NCBI RefSeq assembly: GCF_021869535.1
Contig: NW_026262679.1
Coordinates: forward strand, 83,387,143-83,451,142
From: Mytilus californianus
Lineage: Eukaryota; Mollusca; Bivalvia; Mytilida; Mytilidae
DNA length: 64,000 bases
Direction of reading: 5' to 3'
Below the pieces are notes generated by a model that saw only the letters and a program-made list of their open reading frames with translations, ran no database searches and was not told where the DNA came from. Within the stretch, counting starts at the first letter, position 1; every line of letters starts with the position of its first letter. The translations under genes were made by a program, and so were the position numbers. Positions 37,601 to 49,101 of the stretch are shown piece by piece.

Positions 37601-40600
37601 TGTGCACCACATTTTTTATGTTATTTCTTCATAGACAGAAAAAATATTACAGTCATTTCTTAAATGTAAAAGCAAGTAACATAATCTGCACTTCCATCAC
37701 AAAAACTTGCAATATCAGTAGTTGAATGTACTGAAAAAATCTCATATATCTATTACATTTTCTCAACAAATGAACACATCGAGCGAAAATAATTACTACA
37801 GCCATGACATCTGTAGTTAATGCTTCGTTCTGTAAAGTCAAAAACTTCTTGCTTTGTGGGTTTTTTTATTGCTCACTTACAAATGGAAATTAATGTACAA
37901 AAATGTCTGTATACAGAAGTTAGCAGTATTACTCTAAAATTCTAAAGGTAAACTTTAAAGCCTTCAAGTGAAGCCTTGCACTGAAATAGGTCACTTAATT
38001 TGAGTTTACACAGCTAGTTCAGGAAGAATTACGAATATGCCGGTATTTCAAAGGTAAATCACTTATGAAATCAGTCTGAAGGCTTACGAATATGGGTGAA
38101 AACAGGTCATTTTCGGAATTCCCGGGTTATTTAACGACCCGGGGGGTATCCCGGGTGACCCCTAAGAGTTGTGAAAATCTCAGGTCACACCCGCAGGATA
38201 CTGGTCAGTTTACAGGTATGTAGGTTCATTTAACTGAATCCATGCAAATCAAGAAATATCTACATAAAAAGTGCATTTTAATCCAATAAATTATAATAGT
38301 GTATTATTTTCTATAGAATACTTACCAGTTGGTGGTCCTTGCCCTTCACATAATTTGAACATCTTTTGACCCCATCCTACATCATACAAACTTCCTGAAA
38401 TTACAATGAATCAGTATGAGCCATTTATTTCATACAAAGCAATGCAACAATTAAAATATACTACAATTGACCTCTGTTTTCGTTAATTCTGTTGTTCCCC
38501 AAAATTATACTTAATCCAATAAGAAACAATTACAAAAATAATACTATGATAAGTAAAATTATACATGTACTAAACCAATTCAGGAAAAAATATCAAACAT
38601 AATTTAATGAACACCTTGAAATAGTTTTTCAAAGTTGAGGTATCAAATATTTCTTTAAGAATTATGTCACAAAGTTAATGAACATAATTAGAGTTATATA
38701 TTATCATAACTTTAAGTTTACCCATACTGGGTGCAGAGTTACATAGTTACATATTTCTATGTAACCATCATTAATTAGATAAATATTTTTGATATACCGA
38801 TAGATCAAACAAGTAATGTTGGACATACAGCATTGCGATATATCATGGAGAGGTGTACATTCACAATCATCCTGATTTTTACAATGTGTTAGATAAAAAT
38901 TATAAATACACAAATATACACTGATTTTTTTCCTAAAATTGACACTGGACTAGACCTAGTCACTAGACACTGATTCACTTATGTTTTACAGAGGACAGAA
39001 ATAAAATCTTCATTCTTGCTGAGTCCTTTGACCTTGAAATTTTCTAAAAAAAGACTATGTAGGTTAGAATATGTTTGATCAAAATGTACTAGGTTGTATG
39101 ATATATGTCTTGCCTATTAATACGTTCACAATCATGACCTAATATAATGAAAGTTGACAAAAAGACAGTATATAATGAAAGTCATTCTCTGAACTGGCCA
39201 TACAGACAGTACATTTAACAAGCAAGTCCAAGACTATTGTAATTTTACCTTTCTCTGGAATCAATTCTCTGACTTCTTTCTGTATTGATGCATAATTCAA
39301 AAACGGTGGTATGATAAGAATTAAAATCAAGTACTGGATAACTTTACAGATCTTCTTACAAACTCCAGCAACTTCTTTTCTCGAAGCCTTCACATTAGTG
39401 GTTGTCTGAAAATAAATCAATAAAATTAATAATTACAAAATGATAGGGTTTTTCTTTACATACCAAAGCTTCACACTCCCCTCAACACTGGCGAAAAGTA
39501 ACTATAAAACTAAATTGCTCTGTGCTAGTAGGAGAAGGTGTGACAAGGTCACAAATTGGCCCTTTCAATTCTAAAAATTAAAAAGAATTATATATCTATC
39601 AAATAACATTCACAATACATTAATCTGACATACATCAGCATTTATATTTCTCAACTGTCTGTATCTATGTAAATGTATTTGCTTTAGGTCTTGAAACTTT
39701 TTTGTGTCTTGTAAACAGCAAACTATTCCAGAATAGCCTCATTTTGATGTCTTGTCTTTAATATTTTGATATAAGCCAAGTCTTTACCCAAAAAGATATT
39801 TTGACACAGATTTAACCTTTTAAATTAAACAAAAAAATGTGCATCGCCTCAATTGAAATATTGAGAAACTTTTATTCATACCCCTTAGATCATGATTTAT
39901 GTACATAAAATTGAGAATGGAAATGGGGATATGTCAAAGAGACAACAACCCAACCAAAGAGCAGAAAACAGCCAAAGGCCACCAATGGGTCTTCAACACA
40001 GCGAGAAAATCTCACACCCGGAGGCGGGCTTCAGCTGGCCCCTAAACAAAAATGGACGTCACACTAAACTCCAAAACATATAGTTATTTCTAGCATTGTC
40101 CTGTATTTTCATTGGACAGCTACTTTATTTTCAACATGTTATTATTATTATATAATTCCTTTTATTATCAGGACAGAAAATTCTTTTCCATTATCAAACC
40201 CCCCTCCAGTGTTCCAGCTAGGATTTCAAAAGGGCAGGGAACCAATCATGAAAAGGGCACTTTAGCACGATGATTGATATTTCAAAAAGGGCATGTCAAA
40301 CATTTGTCATATGTTAACTGCAGGGGTTTCAGCTAGGAGTTTTTAGGGGGTTTAGTCACTTTTACACTAGATGAAAATCAACCTTATTTTGGGTAACAGT
40401 ATTAAAGGGACCATGCAAGGACGTATATTACTAGCTCAGTCTTCCCTAGAACATTTTTGATGCATGGTAGGTCTAAGGTTAAGTTGCAATGCAGAGCGCA
40501 GCGGTGTTTTGCAGAATTATTTTTATTTCATTAGTGAAATGAATTGTGCATGTCAGTTAAAATACTACACTAGATCTGCAATACAGTCAGGAACAATACC

Positions 40601-42430
40601 TTACATTTTCTCCAGGGGCCAACCTGGATCCCAAAACTTTTTTCCAAGGGCCCAGTAGAAATTTTAAGGCCCTACCAGGGTATTTTTACTACAGGTACAT
40701 ACTTATTAATAGTCTAGAGTTGTCGTTTTGGCACTCATACCACATCTTCCTATATCTATTGAATGTTCTTATAAAGGCAATGATATATGTTTGAAATGCC
40801 TAATACATGTAGCCCAGTGTTTCTGATTATGATAGAAATAATAAATGAATTATGATAAATCACATTGAGTTTTTCAGAATTAAAATCCATTTAACCATGT
40901 CTTTTCACTGTTAAACTTATATTTTTAATATTATATATAAAAAATCTCCCCCCCTCCCCTTTCCATTTTACACACTCCTAGATGTAGAGTATTAAAGTAT
41001 TATCAGTTTCACCCCAAGAAAGTATTAATTTTTAATGAAATAATCTTAGCAGTTAATCAAAATGAAAATCTTACTGTCTATAAATAACAATGAAATGTAA
41101 CTGTTTCTTATTAAAGGGGTTTTCCGATTTTTCCCGCCTAAAAAGCACATGGCTTTCAACAAATGTAAACAAAGCAGTCAATTTAAATTTGTGAACATGA
41201 ATTACAGCTTTAATTAATTTAATTTGGATATAGATATTCAATGAAAGGTACAGTCAAGCATTGTTTTTACTTTCTTCTGGATTAAATCTAGTTTAAAAGA
41301 TCAATTTAAAAAAATCAATCTTTGACATATAAACAACAGACGATCTATGGATACATCAAACGCAAATTGTCATCTTTTAAGAAATATTGAAATTGAAATG
41401 CTGACTGACCGAATTTAATGAGAAAAATTATTACAATGGTCAATAATGAAGTTTAATTAACGGATAAATGACCCATCCGATGTCGATAAGAGGATTATCT
41501 GTAATCACAACTTATTACACCTGCTGTAAATGTTAATTAGCTGAGGGTCATAAACTTGTCATAAATATGAAGACAGGTAGAATAATTGTATTTTCATCAA
41601 AATATTACGGCAATAAATGCATGGACTTACGAAAAAGGGCAGGGCGTCAGAAAAAGGGCACAGTCACTCGGTAAAGGGCGGGCGGACCGTCCTGTGAAAA
41701 CGACCTAGCTGGAACACTGCCCTCCCTTTATTTTTATGAATACTATATCGTGGCCCCCTTAGAAAAGTTAAAAGAAAAATTTGATGATTGGCTGGCTTGC
41801 TCACTTTTTCATGAAGAAATCAGAATTAAATCACATCACCGTTCGTTTTCATCCAAAACACAAATAAATTTGTTTTACAATGAGTATTCTGCAATATATA
41901 GTTTTTTTTTATATACAACTTATTATTCATTTGGAAAGACTGTGGAAGGTCTCTTATGTGATTTGCTCAACAATTTGAAAGAATGGGGAACAGTTAGTAA
42001 AGTTTTTCAAAATAGGATATGCCACCACCACCTGATAAGATAAAATATTGTTTTTAATATTTTAGACGTTTATCTAATAAATAATGACAGAAGTAAACAA
42101 GACTGATGAAAACAATGTTAAATGGAAATTCGAGAAAATAGCGACTTCCGATAAGACTTCGTGGTTCAGCTTTGATAGTAAAAAAATCCGATATAAACGA
42201 TGAAAACAAACGACATGGACCTACGAAGGCTTATATTATACTTGATGGCTTCCAACCTGTGTGTGAAAACCTAAACACAAACTTTGCGTCTGGCCTAACT
42301 TGTCACAGTAAATGTATCATTTAATAATCATCACCTTTCCAGATTTTAAACTATTGACCTCAGCTTTATTTTCAGTCGAAGCTGCATTGTTACCAACATC
42401 TTTAGGACGAATCAAAGTTCTTTTCCTCAT
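28684..42430 (-). CDS. Membrane-anchored alpha/beta-hydrolase-fold protein, 12 exons
   Basis: Exons in transcript order: 42430-42335, 39405-39249, 38394-38326, 37203-37127, 36341-36291, 35850-35777, 34234-34115, 32702-32622, 31556-31418, 30290-30208, 29325-29229, 28857-28684. All have GT-AG borders with matching phases; they give 405 residues from a clean ATG to TAA. A basic N-terminus leads to one membrane helix (IQYLILILIIPPFLNYA, about residues 53-70). Then come hallmarks of an alpha/beta hydrolase: oxyanion-type ESPGGMTSD (111-119), YDRAGLGFS (137-145), the nucleophile elbow VGAELG (197-202), a possible acid near NGNYYDE (334-340) and ADKHMLY with His376. The elbow consensus is G-x-Ser-x-G, but here the central residue is Glu200, so classical serine-hydrolase activity is doubtful. 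I do not recognise a named orthologue. Confidence 0.92.
30625..31180 (-). mobile_element. TATACGCC-headed family, inverted copy in hydrolase intron
   Basis: Reverse-strand relative of 19788-20185. It starts with AAACAGCTGTACCATGAGCA and ends in a GACAGACGGACAGACAG tract and ACAGTATACCATAATAAG. Units with GAGTTATTGTC(C/T)GAAAACTG recur at about 30790, 30950 and 31111 (about 160 bp). Confidence 0.8.
32061..32565 (-). mobile_element. TATACGCCCGTC-headed element in hydrolase intron
   Basis: Read on the minus strand it starts TATACGCCCGTCAAACTTTG, an imperfect hairpin with TGATGGGACGTAT, followed by GTCCGTCTGTCTGTC. It ends GGCACAGCTGTTT, the same tail as the 19788 and 30625 elements. Two internal units share GAGATACGGCGCGACATG (about 32140 and 32295). 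Confidence 0.75.
33063..33251. mobile_element. PIF/Harbinger-like MITE with perfect 41-bp TIRs, TSD TTA
   Basis: GGGCTATTCCATTAAAATGT continues to 33103 and is repeated perfectly inverted at 33211-33251. TTA flanks both sides (33060-33062, 33252-33254). The perfect arms suggest recent insertion. It lies in the intron between hydrolase exons 7 and 8. Confidence 0.9.
34299..34545 (+). mobile_element. tRNA-derived SINE (V-SINE/RUDI-like)
   Basis: GGGGGCCTCGGTGGCCAAGT resembles an RNA polymerase III A box (TGGCCNAGTGG) and GAGGTTGTGAGAGTAAAT a degraded B box. A tRNA-unrelated body follows (CGTTTCCCTGCGGAAGG, GCTGCCACGAGATAGCC), then a (CAAT)n tail (CAATCAATCAATCAATCAT). The B-box decay and the long body argue for a SINE, not a tRNA gene. 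The family name is from memory of molluscan SINEs. Confidence 0.75.
34771..35058. repeat. 36-bp minisatellite, 8 copies, with palindromic E-box
   Basis: Exact 36-bp spacing: units start at 34771, 34807, 34843, 34879, 34915, 34951, 34987 and 35023. Each has TCCTCAACAATAGACAGCTG followed by TCTATACAAC. Seven of eight contain the 14-bp palindrome TAGACAGCTGTCTA; the fourth reads CAGCTGTTTA. It lies in the intron between hydrolase exons 6 and 7. Open frames on both strands are by-products of the 12-codon period. Confidence 0.97.
35969..36075. repeat. 29-bp tandem repeat, about 3.5 copies
   Basis: GTTGTGGATTAAAGTATTCC followed by ATTGATAAA repeats every 29 bp in the intron between hydrolase exons 5 and 6. 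Confidence 0.9.
37431..37580. repeat. Probable dispersed repeat with CCAAT and CRE motifs
   Basis: CTTCTGATTGGCTGACG contains an inverted CCAAT box, and GACCGTGACGTCATAAAC contains a perfect TGACGTCA. The form resembles a common mussel repeat, but only this copy is in the window, so the assignment is weak. Confidence 0.4.
39895..40080 (-). repeat. Dispersed element, inverted
   Basis: GGGGATATGTCAAAGAGACA and CACAGCGAGAAAATCTCAC look like the reverse of the family ending CATTGGCAATCATACCACAT, in a longer variant. It lies in hydrolase intron 1. Confidence 0.5.
40207..41719. mobile_element. hAT-like non-autonomous element in hydrolase intron 1
   Basis: CAGTGTTCCAGCTAGG (40207-40222) is repeated perfectly inverted at 41704-41719. 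Short GGGCA-rich subterminal motifs (AAAAGGGCA) occur near both ends. The 8-bp flanks are C/T-rich on both sides, so a target duplication cannot be read cleanly. No transposase is recognised. Confidence 0.75.
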
Positions 42431-42669
42431 GTTAGATTAAAGGCAGTGTTTTGATTGTTGAACATGTGGCTTCCACTTCCGTTGAAGCGAGTAAATAATC
42501 GTGCTTTATCTTAAGACCGAAAAAAAAGGACTGAACACAAATAGGAATACAAACTAACCTTTTTAAAATCGGTTTGGCATATTGTTTTGATATCATGATG
42601 ACTTGTGTTTCTGTGTGTCGCTGAGTTGCATTTTCATTAACATACAGTCAAATATCAAATGCGACATAC

Positions 42670-43406
42670 TATGACAAGCCGTTTTGCTATTTATTCTAAC
42701 TTCAAGATATCTAATAAAATCTATAAGATATCTAATAAAATTTATAAGTTATCTAATATAGTTTATAAGATATCTTATATAGTTTATGATATATCTTATG
42801 TAGTTTATAAGATATCTTATATGATTTATAAGATATCTCATATAATTTTCTTTATAAGATATCTTATAAATTATATGAGATATCTTATAAACTATATGAG
42901 ATATCCTATAAACTATATAAGATATCTTATTAAGTATACAAGATAATTCATATAAAAGATATTTATAAAATATCTTATAAACCTTGGGAGATATCTTATA
43001 AAGTATATTAGATATCTTATAAACCTTGGGAGATATCTTATACAGTATATAAGATATCTTATAAACTATATGAGATATCTTATAAAACTAAATTATATAA
43101 GATATATTTTATATTATATGAGATATCTTATATATTATAAAAGATATCTCATATAGTTTATAAGATATCTTATAAAGTATATAAGATATCTTATATAAAA
43201 ATATTTATAAAATATCTCATAAAGTTTTAAGATATCTTATATACTTTATAAAATATCTTTTAAACTGTAGAAGATATCTTATAAAGTATATAGGATATCT
43301 TTATAAAGTTTATAAGATATCTTATAAAAACTAAATCATATAAGATATCTTATATACTATATGAGATATCTTGAAGTTAGAATAAATAGTAAAACGGCTT
43401 GCCATA
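42670..43406. repeat. Inverted AT-rich GATATC array (foldback), 240 bp upstream of hydrolase ATG
   Basis: Outer arms TATGACAAGCCGTTTTGCTA (left) and, inverted, TATGGCAAGCCGTTTTACTA (right) continue through TTTATTCTAACTTCAAGATA. Between them is a run of about 30 short units with AAGATATCTTATAAA, spaced roughly 20-24 bp. Because GATATC is itself a palindrome and the units change orientation, the whole block can fold as one large cruciform. It lies where the hydrolase promoter would be expected. Confidence 0.9.
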
Positions 43407-43699
43407 ACAAACGTATAGTTACAATAATGTAATATGAAAGATCAGGGCGAATTCAGGATTCGAGGAAAAGGGCCGTAACTGACCGTTACAGTCTAATAGC
43501 GCCGAGCGTAGCGAGGAGATTATTTTTTTATGATTTTGTGCAAATGAATGATATATTTTCCGGTCAAAGAAGGGCGTATGCCCTCTATACCCCACTTGAA
43601 ACCACCACTGAACGGTCAACAAATCACTTGGTTTCCTAAAACGCAATATGAAAACAGTACATCAACATAGAAAAATCCAGGCATACAAATTAAGCACTC

Positions 43700-43835
43700 G
43701 TTGAACCCAAACTTGAATATTCTTGTTCTGTATGGGATATCATACAGCTGAATTGGTATCCAAAAAATTAGAATTGGTCAAAAGACAAACTGCTTATTAT
43801 ATCTGCAACAGACACCCCAATGCGAATATTGTTTA
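43700..43835 (+). pseudogene. Decayed LINE-like reverse transcriptase fragment
   Basis: One frame reads VEPKLEYSCSVWD, typical of the segment just after the reverse transcriptase core in CR1/L2-like non-LTR elements. A stop follows, then a shift into another frame. Only this short piece is recognisable. Confidence 0.5.
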
Positions 43836-44039
43836 CAACCAACATGCTAAATACAATAAAATTACCACCACTAAAAAAGTACGCTAAGCACGAGATTGGT
43901 AATGATGTCCAGAAAAAAAACCAACAAAAAAAAAAAACATTTTGCTGTTATTCCAACTGACACCGGCTCAGACTAGCGAAGTTGACGAAGGTTAAGTAAT
44001 TACAACAGAGACTGCATATTTATACATCCCAAATTAAAT

Positions 44040-44585
44040 AGCACTGCGCGAATTGAACAACACCTTTTCATTGATCCCATTTGGTGCCAACGTTTTTAAT
44101 TTTCTTATCCAAAACCTGTCCCGAGTGATTCTTTCCTCCCTAGACCAAGCAGTGGTGTGCTTATGGTAATAGTCAGTCAACTGAGATCTGCTGTAGTGTG
44201 ACCAGGGGATTTCAAATATCGACTGCGAGGAAGGTCTGGCTTACAATCATAGTCACTACGATGGCCGTTCATACGTTTGTGAAATAGCTGTCCTGACTCA
44301 CATCATATTGTTTACCACATTTACACTGTAGAAGATAGACAGCATTTAGAGTCTTGCAATTAACATTACAAAATATGGTGTATTTCGTACCAGTGGAGTG
44401 ACTGTTAAATGTCTTGATGTTCAGTATTTGTTGCAAGTTAGACATTGTTTATTCCCACAACCCTTGCAAGAGCCCACAGACGAAGGGCCTGATTTAGAGT
44501 ATAAGTTAGCTCTAACCAGCAAGTCTTTAAGGGTTTTGGGCCAACGGAAAGCCAGTACGGGTGGCTCAGGGAAGACCTTAGATAG
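44040..44585 (-). pseudogene. Penelope-like GIY-YIG endonuclease fragment, frameshifted
   Basis: Minus-strand frames give PPVLAFRWPKTLKDLLVRA, then a Cys-rich GSCKGCGNKQCLTC, then CNVNCKTLNAVYLLQCKCG, then pieces like KRMNGH. This is the order seen in Penelope-like retroelements with a GIY-YIG domain. At least two frameshifts and internal stops show that it is dead. It lies between the hydrolase and basigin-like genes. Confidence 0.7.
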
Positions 44586-45488
44586 TTTAATATGATGTTT
44601 TTAGATTTCTTCCAAAAACATCCTTAACTAGTCTACGTATGCACTGAGAAGTGTGTAATCAACAAACTTCCCAGAATATTCAACAAGTTTAATGTGGGCA
44701 AGATATGGAAGAAGAAGTAAAAGAACGACCGCCACCGGACTACAAGTTTCTGGCTTTGAATAAACACACAAAGACCGTTTCGGGGTCAAATATGTTGTGA
44801 GCTCTCAACCCTTCTATAAACTACATGCGACAGTCGTGTAACAGTACAACACCAATACAAACTGAAGAAATCATTTGAAAAGGGTATGATTCCTCAAATT
44901 TGTACAAAGCACAAAACCGTGAACAAGAAACACTCTACTAGTAATTTCATATGAATTATAGCTTTAGGTCCACTGCTAGAAAACTCGAAAAAGATAATGG
45001 GGCTAGTGGATGATACTGCTGGTAAACAGGCAAAATCATTAAAAACAACATTCTCAGCTGATTTTTGCGATGTGCATGTCTTTTAAGGGACTGTCAAAAG
45101 TTGAGCTTACGGCCTGTTACAATTTCTTGTGGTCTAGTAATTATGTATCTACTAGCAGATACATGACTGTTATAGAGACGAACTCGCATAAATAACGTAG
45201 ATATTAACTTATTGCCAATATACATGTACACTTCTTCAGACACATTGATTTGGAGGTTAGGGTCTCATTCTACGTCACATTATTACAATATACAGTACAC
45301 ATACAGAAACCGCACTATACAGTTCACATACTGAAGTAGCAATATATCATAGTACTTTTATAAATTTTCTGTGAGGAAAAGTTTATAACCTAAAAACTCT
45401 GAAAGTGGAAAGAGATAACTTTAAAAACAGAAATTCATACAAGCTTTCTGTGAATAAGTTTTTAAAGAAAATTTTGTACAATGTCACC

Positions 45489-45740
45489 CACAGACGCTTA
45501 GGAATGACCCCCCTTTTCTATGTATTTTTTTTCTTTTTTTAAGGTTTTAATTTGTGTATGTACATTTTCATTAATATTTGAACTTATTTTCACTTATCTA
45601 AGGTGTGCTTGCCCGTATCCATATGATATTACCATAAAAGAAGTTTATATATGATGCCCCTCAGCCCTTGAAAATAAACATAAAAAAATTGAAACACAAA
45701 AATATATAGAAAAAGGGAAGTCCATTTCCAAGCGCCTGCT
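45489..45740. mobile_element. hAT-like MITE with perfect 8-bp TSD
   Basis: ATGTCACC flanks both sides (45481-45488, 45741-45748). Ends CACAGACGCTTAGGAATG and (inverted) AGCAGGCGCTTGGAAATG pair with few mismatches. A related copy is at 62693-62935. It sits 164 bp upstream of the basigin-like start codon. Confidence 0.85.
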
Positions 45741-45903
45741 ATGTCACCATAAGACTTTAAACGAGCTATTGCTTACCGGATTACTAAATTTACAAATTAT
45801 TTGCGATTTTAAAGACTTGACAATTACAATATCCGTCCTTGTACTTTGATGTTTCCGGCTATGGTTAAAGACACATATTGTAAGATAATGTAAACTAAAC
45901 ACA

Positions 45904-48900
45904 ATGAAAACTAGAAGTCTGCAGTTTTTTCTATGGCTTTTAGGATTATTTACTAGTGTTACAGGTAAGACGATGCTTTCTTAGAAACGAAGTATGAGTT
46001 CCTCGACTCTTATATGTATATATATGTGCTCAAAATTAACTAGAAGAAACAAGAAAAATCTCATTTTTCCTAATACGGAAATGGCAATAGACCTTCTTGA
46101 CACAAACTGCAAAGTATTCCCATTATGTACTTCAGCGAGGAAAATGCTTTTTTTCAACATAACATTGTGTATGTGTATGTTTTCTATTTGGCACTGTACA
46201 GTTTACCTTTTATTGTAGACAAACAGAAAACTTGGTTTACCATGTCATTGTGGTCATTATGTTATATATTACGGATAATTTTTTTTCCTGGAAGTGGCTT
46301 TTATACCTTACTATGCGGTATATATGGGTTTTGTTCATTGTTTGAGGCCGTACGGATACCTATAGTTGTTTACTTCTATGTCATTTGTTCTCTGAAGGTT
46401 AGTTTACTCATTTGTCTTATTGGAAATCATACCACATCTTCTTAATCTTATATTAATTAGCATATACAAGAGCAGGAGAGAGAAAGCCTCTGTCAAATGA
46501 TAATGTGTTTTTCTTTAAATAGTGGCATAATCATTAAAGAGGGTCTTGAAGGGGAAGACAGGGGTCTTCGTTCTTATATTCCCTAATTTTGTATGCCATG
46601 TTTCCATATTCTTTATTGGTATGTCATTTTTCTGTATTCTTGGTCAATTATTCTCTATTCTGTAAACCCCATCCATACCCACATTAAACAATATTTGAAT
46701 TTTTAGTATTTACCATTTTGCGTTCAGGTTAGTTTATCTACGTGTAACTATAGTCTATGTAAAACAAGATAAGTATTGAGAGACGACACGATCAACACTG
46801 TTGAATTGATGCTTGGAGAGGAGTGTAAAGATGCCGAGTCCACGATTTTAATGAGAAGCCACACAACCTCAAAACTTTAAACAAATTGGATTTATCATAT
46901 GTACAAATATAAGGAAAAGCACATTCAATTTTATTCATATTAGACTGACCGGAATATATACCTAACAAATATGAGAAATGAAATCGCCCTTAATCTGTGG
47001 CAAAAATTCATTTACATATATAATACTGATTACTTTCATTGAACTCAGTCTATAATTTGAGTGCTTGTGTTTTTTCAGGATCTACCAGAATATTAGAAGG
47101 AAGCGAATTACTCCAAACAGTTGAAAAAAGTTCCCTCTCTCTGAGATGCGAATACACATACAGCCATACAAATGAAAGTTTAGTACCCATCTTCAGGAAA
47201 AATGGACAAGAATTGGTTGGATTTGAGAGAAATGTTACTATTAACATTGCGAGCGAAGGTTCAATAACTGTAAAACTAAATATTTTCAAATCGTCAACAG
47301 ATATTTCAGACGGAGGAATATATACATGCATTTCAAACGATTCGTCAGTCAATGTTACGATTATGGTTCTTGCAGGTATAACAACTCTTTGATCGAACTA
47401 TTATTTGTATTAAAAGTTGTCTCTGACATGTATCTTAGTTTTTAGATTGCATATATGTATGCATGTGTGTGGTTTGTTCGCTCATTGGAAGAAAATTGGA
47501 ATTTGCATGCAGTAATGAACCGCTTATTACTTCTAAGTCAGCATTGCATAAACTCTATTGAGGTAATTGGTTTTTCAATAATTATAAGACTCAGAAAAAA
47601 AAAAGTTAATGTGATAAGATGCACATGTGCCGGAGTCATGAGTACAGAAGAATAAGGAATACTATTAAAACATTTTTTTTTGTATTCGACACGAAACCCT
47701 TGAATTTCTAGGCATCATAAACAAGTTAATATCATTTTTGTGACATTGAACTGATATTGTATCTGTACAGGGCATTTTAGCTTATAGACCGTGTTGAAAA
47801 TGAACGACCGAAGGTAAAGGTTTCAAAATTGCAAAACTGATAACTATACATTAGAAAAGATAAAGATGTTTGTAATATAGTAGTACAATACATCTTCCAT
47901 TTTACTTCAGACAACAGCAAATTTGACCAATCATACAGTTTTATAGAGGACAAAGATTTAATTCTAGACTGTCCAGTTCCAAGTTTTCTCCAATCTACAG
48001 TTAATTGGTACAGAGATGGTTCATTGTTAAATGACGATAGAATAGTTCTGTCAAATACACAGGGAAAACAAGATGGTTCACTTCAACTTTCAGCAATCAA
48101 AACTTCAGACAGAGGTCATTATACTTGCTCTGCATCATGGAGTATTGGAAGAAAATCTTTTACAACTTTGGTCCGTGTAAGAGGTAAGACCATTACAGTT
48201 GGTACTACTGGACACTTTATTTTTTTGTGCGAATAAGCATTCTAACTAGTTATGTCTTAACTCCTATCATGTTTTAATAAATTGAAAGTACATCTGATAT
48301 AAAAATAAAGAGATGAGGTATGACTGCCAATGAGACAAATATCCACCAAAGTTCAAATAAAGTGGATGTAAGCAATTATAGGCAACCGTACGGCCTTCAA
48401 CAATGAGAAAACCCATACCGTATAGTCGGCTATAAAAGGCCCCGACATGAAAAATATAAAACAATTCAATTGAGAAAATTAACGGCCTAATTTATAATTA
48501 AACAATTAACGAAAAACAAATATCACAGACATGAAAGACCATTACTCATCTGTCTTGTAGAATTACAATGTTGATTAGACCATCGGCACACACACACACA
48601 CACACCAACAACACCAACACACCCACAGCCTTTTAAAAATAAACCATATTTTATCTTTCAATTAGAGATGCAAAAGAAGAATTTGGTCCTTTTTGTTTAT
48701 ATGTCCGTCCGTTTTGACACACGTATAATTAAAACACACACCGGTGCATCTTTGATCTCAATGAATACACAGACTATTCAAACTATGCAGGAAAAAAAAC
48801 AAACGCTGCAAAAAATAAATTGTGAAATTAAAAACAAATGGCTAGAATAGGGCCAAGAAGCAACACATACAAAAATGTCCAAACGTTTTTCCTAATTAAT

Positions 48901-49101
48901 TGTTAAGAAACACAAGACTATAAAGATAGATAAAAAATCTTCAGATATGGATAATGCGAGTTATTTTGATGTTTTTTTGTTTCAGAAAAATTAGCTCCTT
49001 TATGGCCGTTTATTGGAATAGTACTTGAAGTATTGGTTCTTGTTTTGATAATACTGTTTTGTAAAGACAACAAAAAGAAAACAGACAGGAAATCCTCTTG
49101 A
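45904..49101 (+). CDS. BSG: Basigin/neuroplastin-like Ig membrane protein, 4 exons
   Basis: Exons 45904-45964, 47079-47375, 47911-48183 and 48986-49101, all with GT-AG borders, phase 1 at every junction, 248 residues. In order: a signal peptide (MKTRSLQFFLWLLGLFTSVTG); Ig domain 1 (Cys44 to Cys104, with YTC and four NxS/T sequons); Ig domain 2 (Cys140, Trp152, GHYTC); a membrane helix PLWPFIGIVLEVLVLVLII with Glu225 in the middle; and a short basic tail ending RKSS. The helix with its buried Glu is the hallmark of basigin, embigin and neuroplastin, which escort monocarboxylate transporters to the plasma membrane. Size (basigin is about 270) and the one-domain-per-exon structure fit. Basigin versus neuroplastin cannot be decided without a tree. 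Confidence 0.93.

Noticed and set aside
41750-42043. 97-codon frame in hydrolase intron 1
   Set aside because: No splice sites in phase with the gene, no domain, and a composition like intron.
42659-42946. 95-codon frame rich in Ile, Tyr, Ser and Lys
   Set aside because: It is a translation of the GATATC array.
47050-47352. 100-codon minus-strand frame
   Set aside because: Shadow of the first Ig exon of the basigin-like gene.
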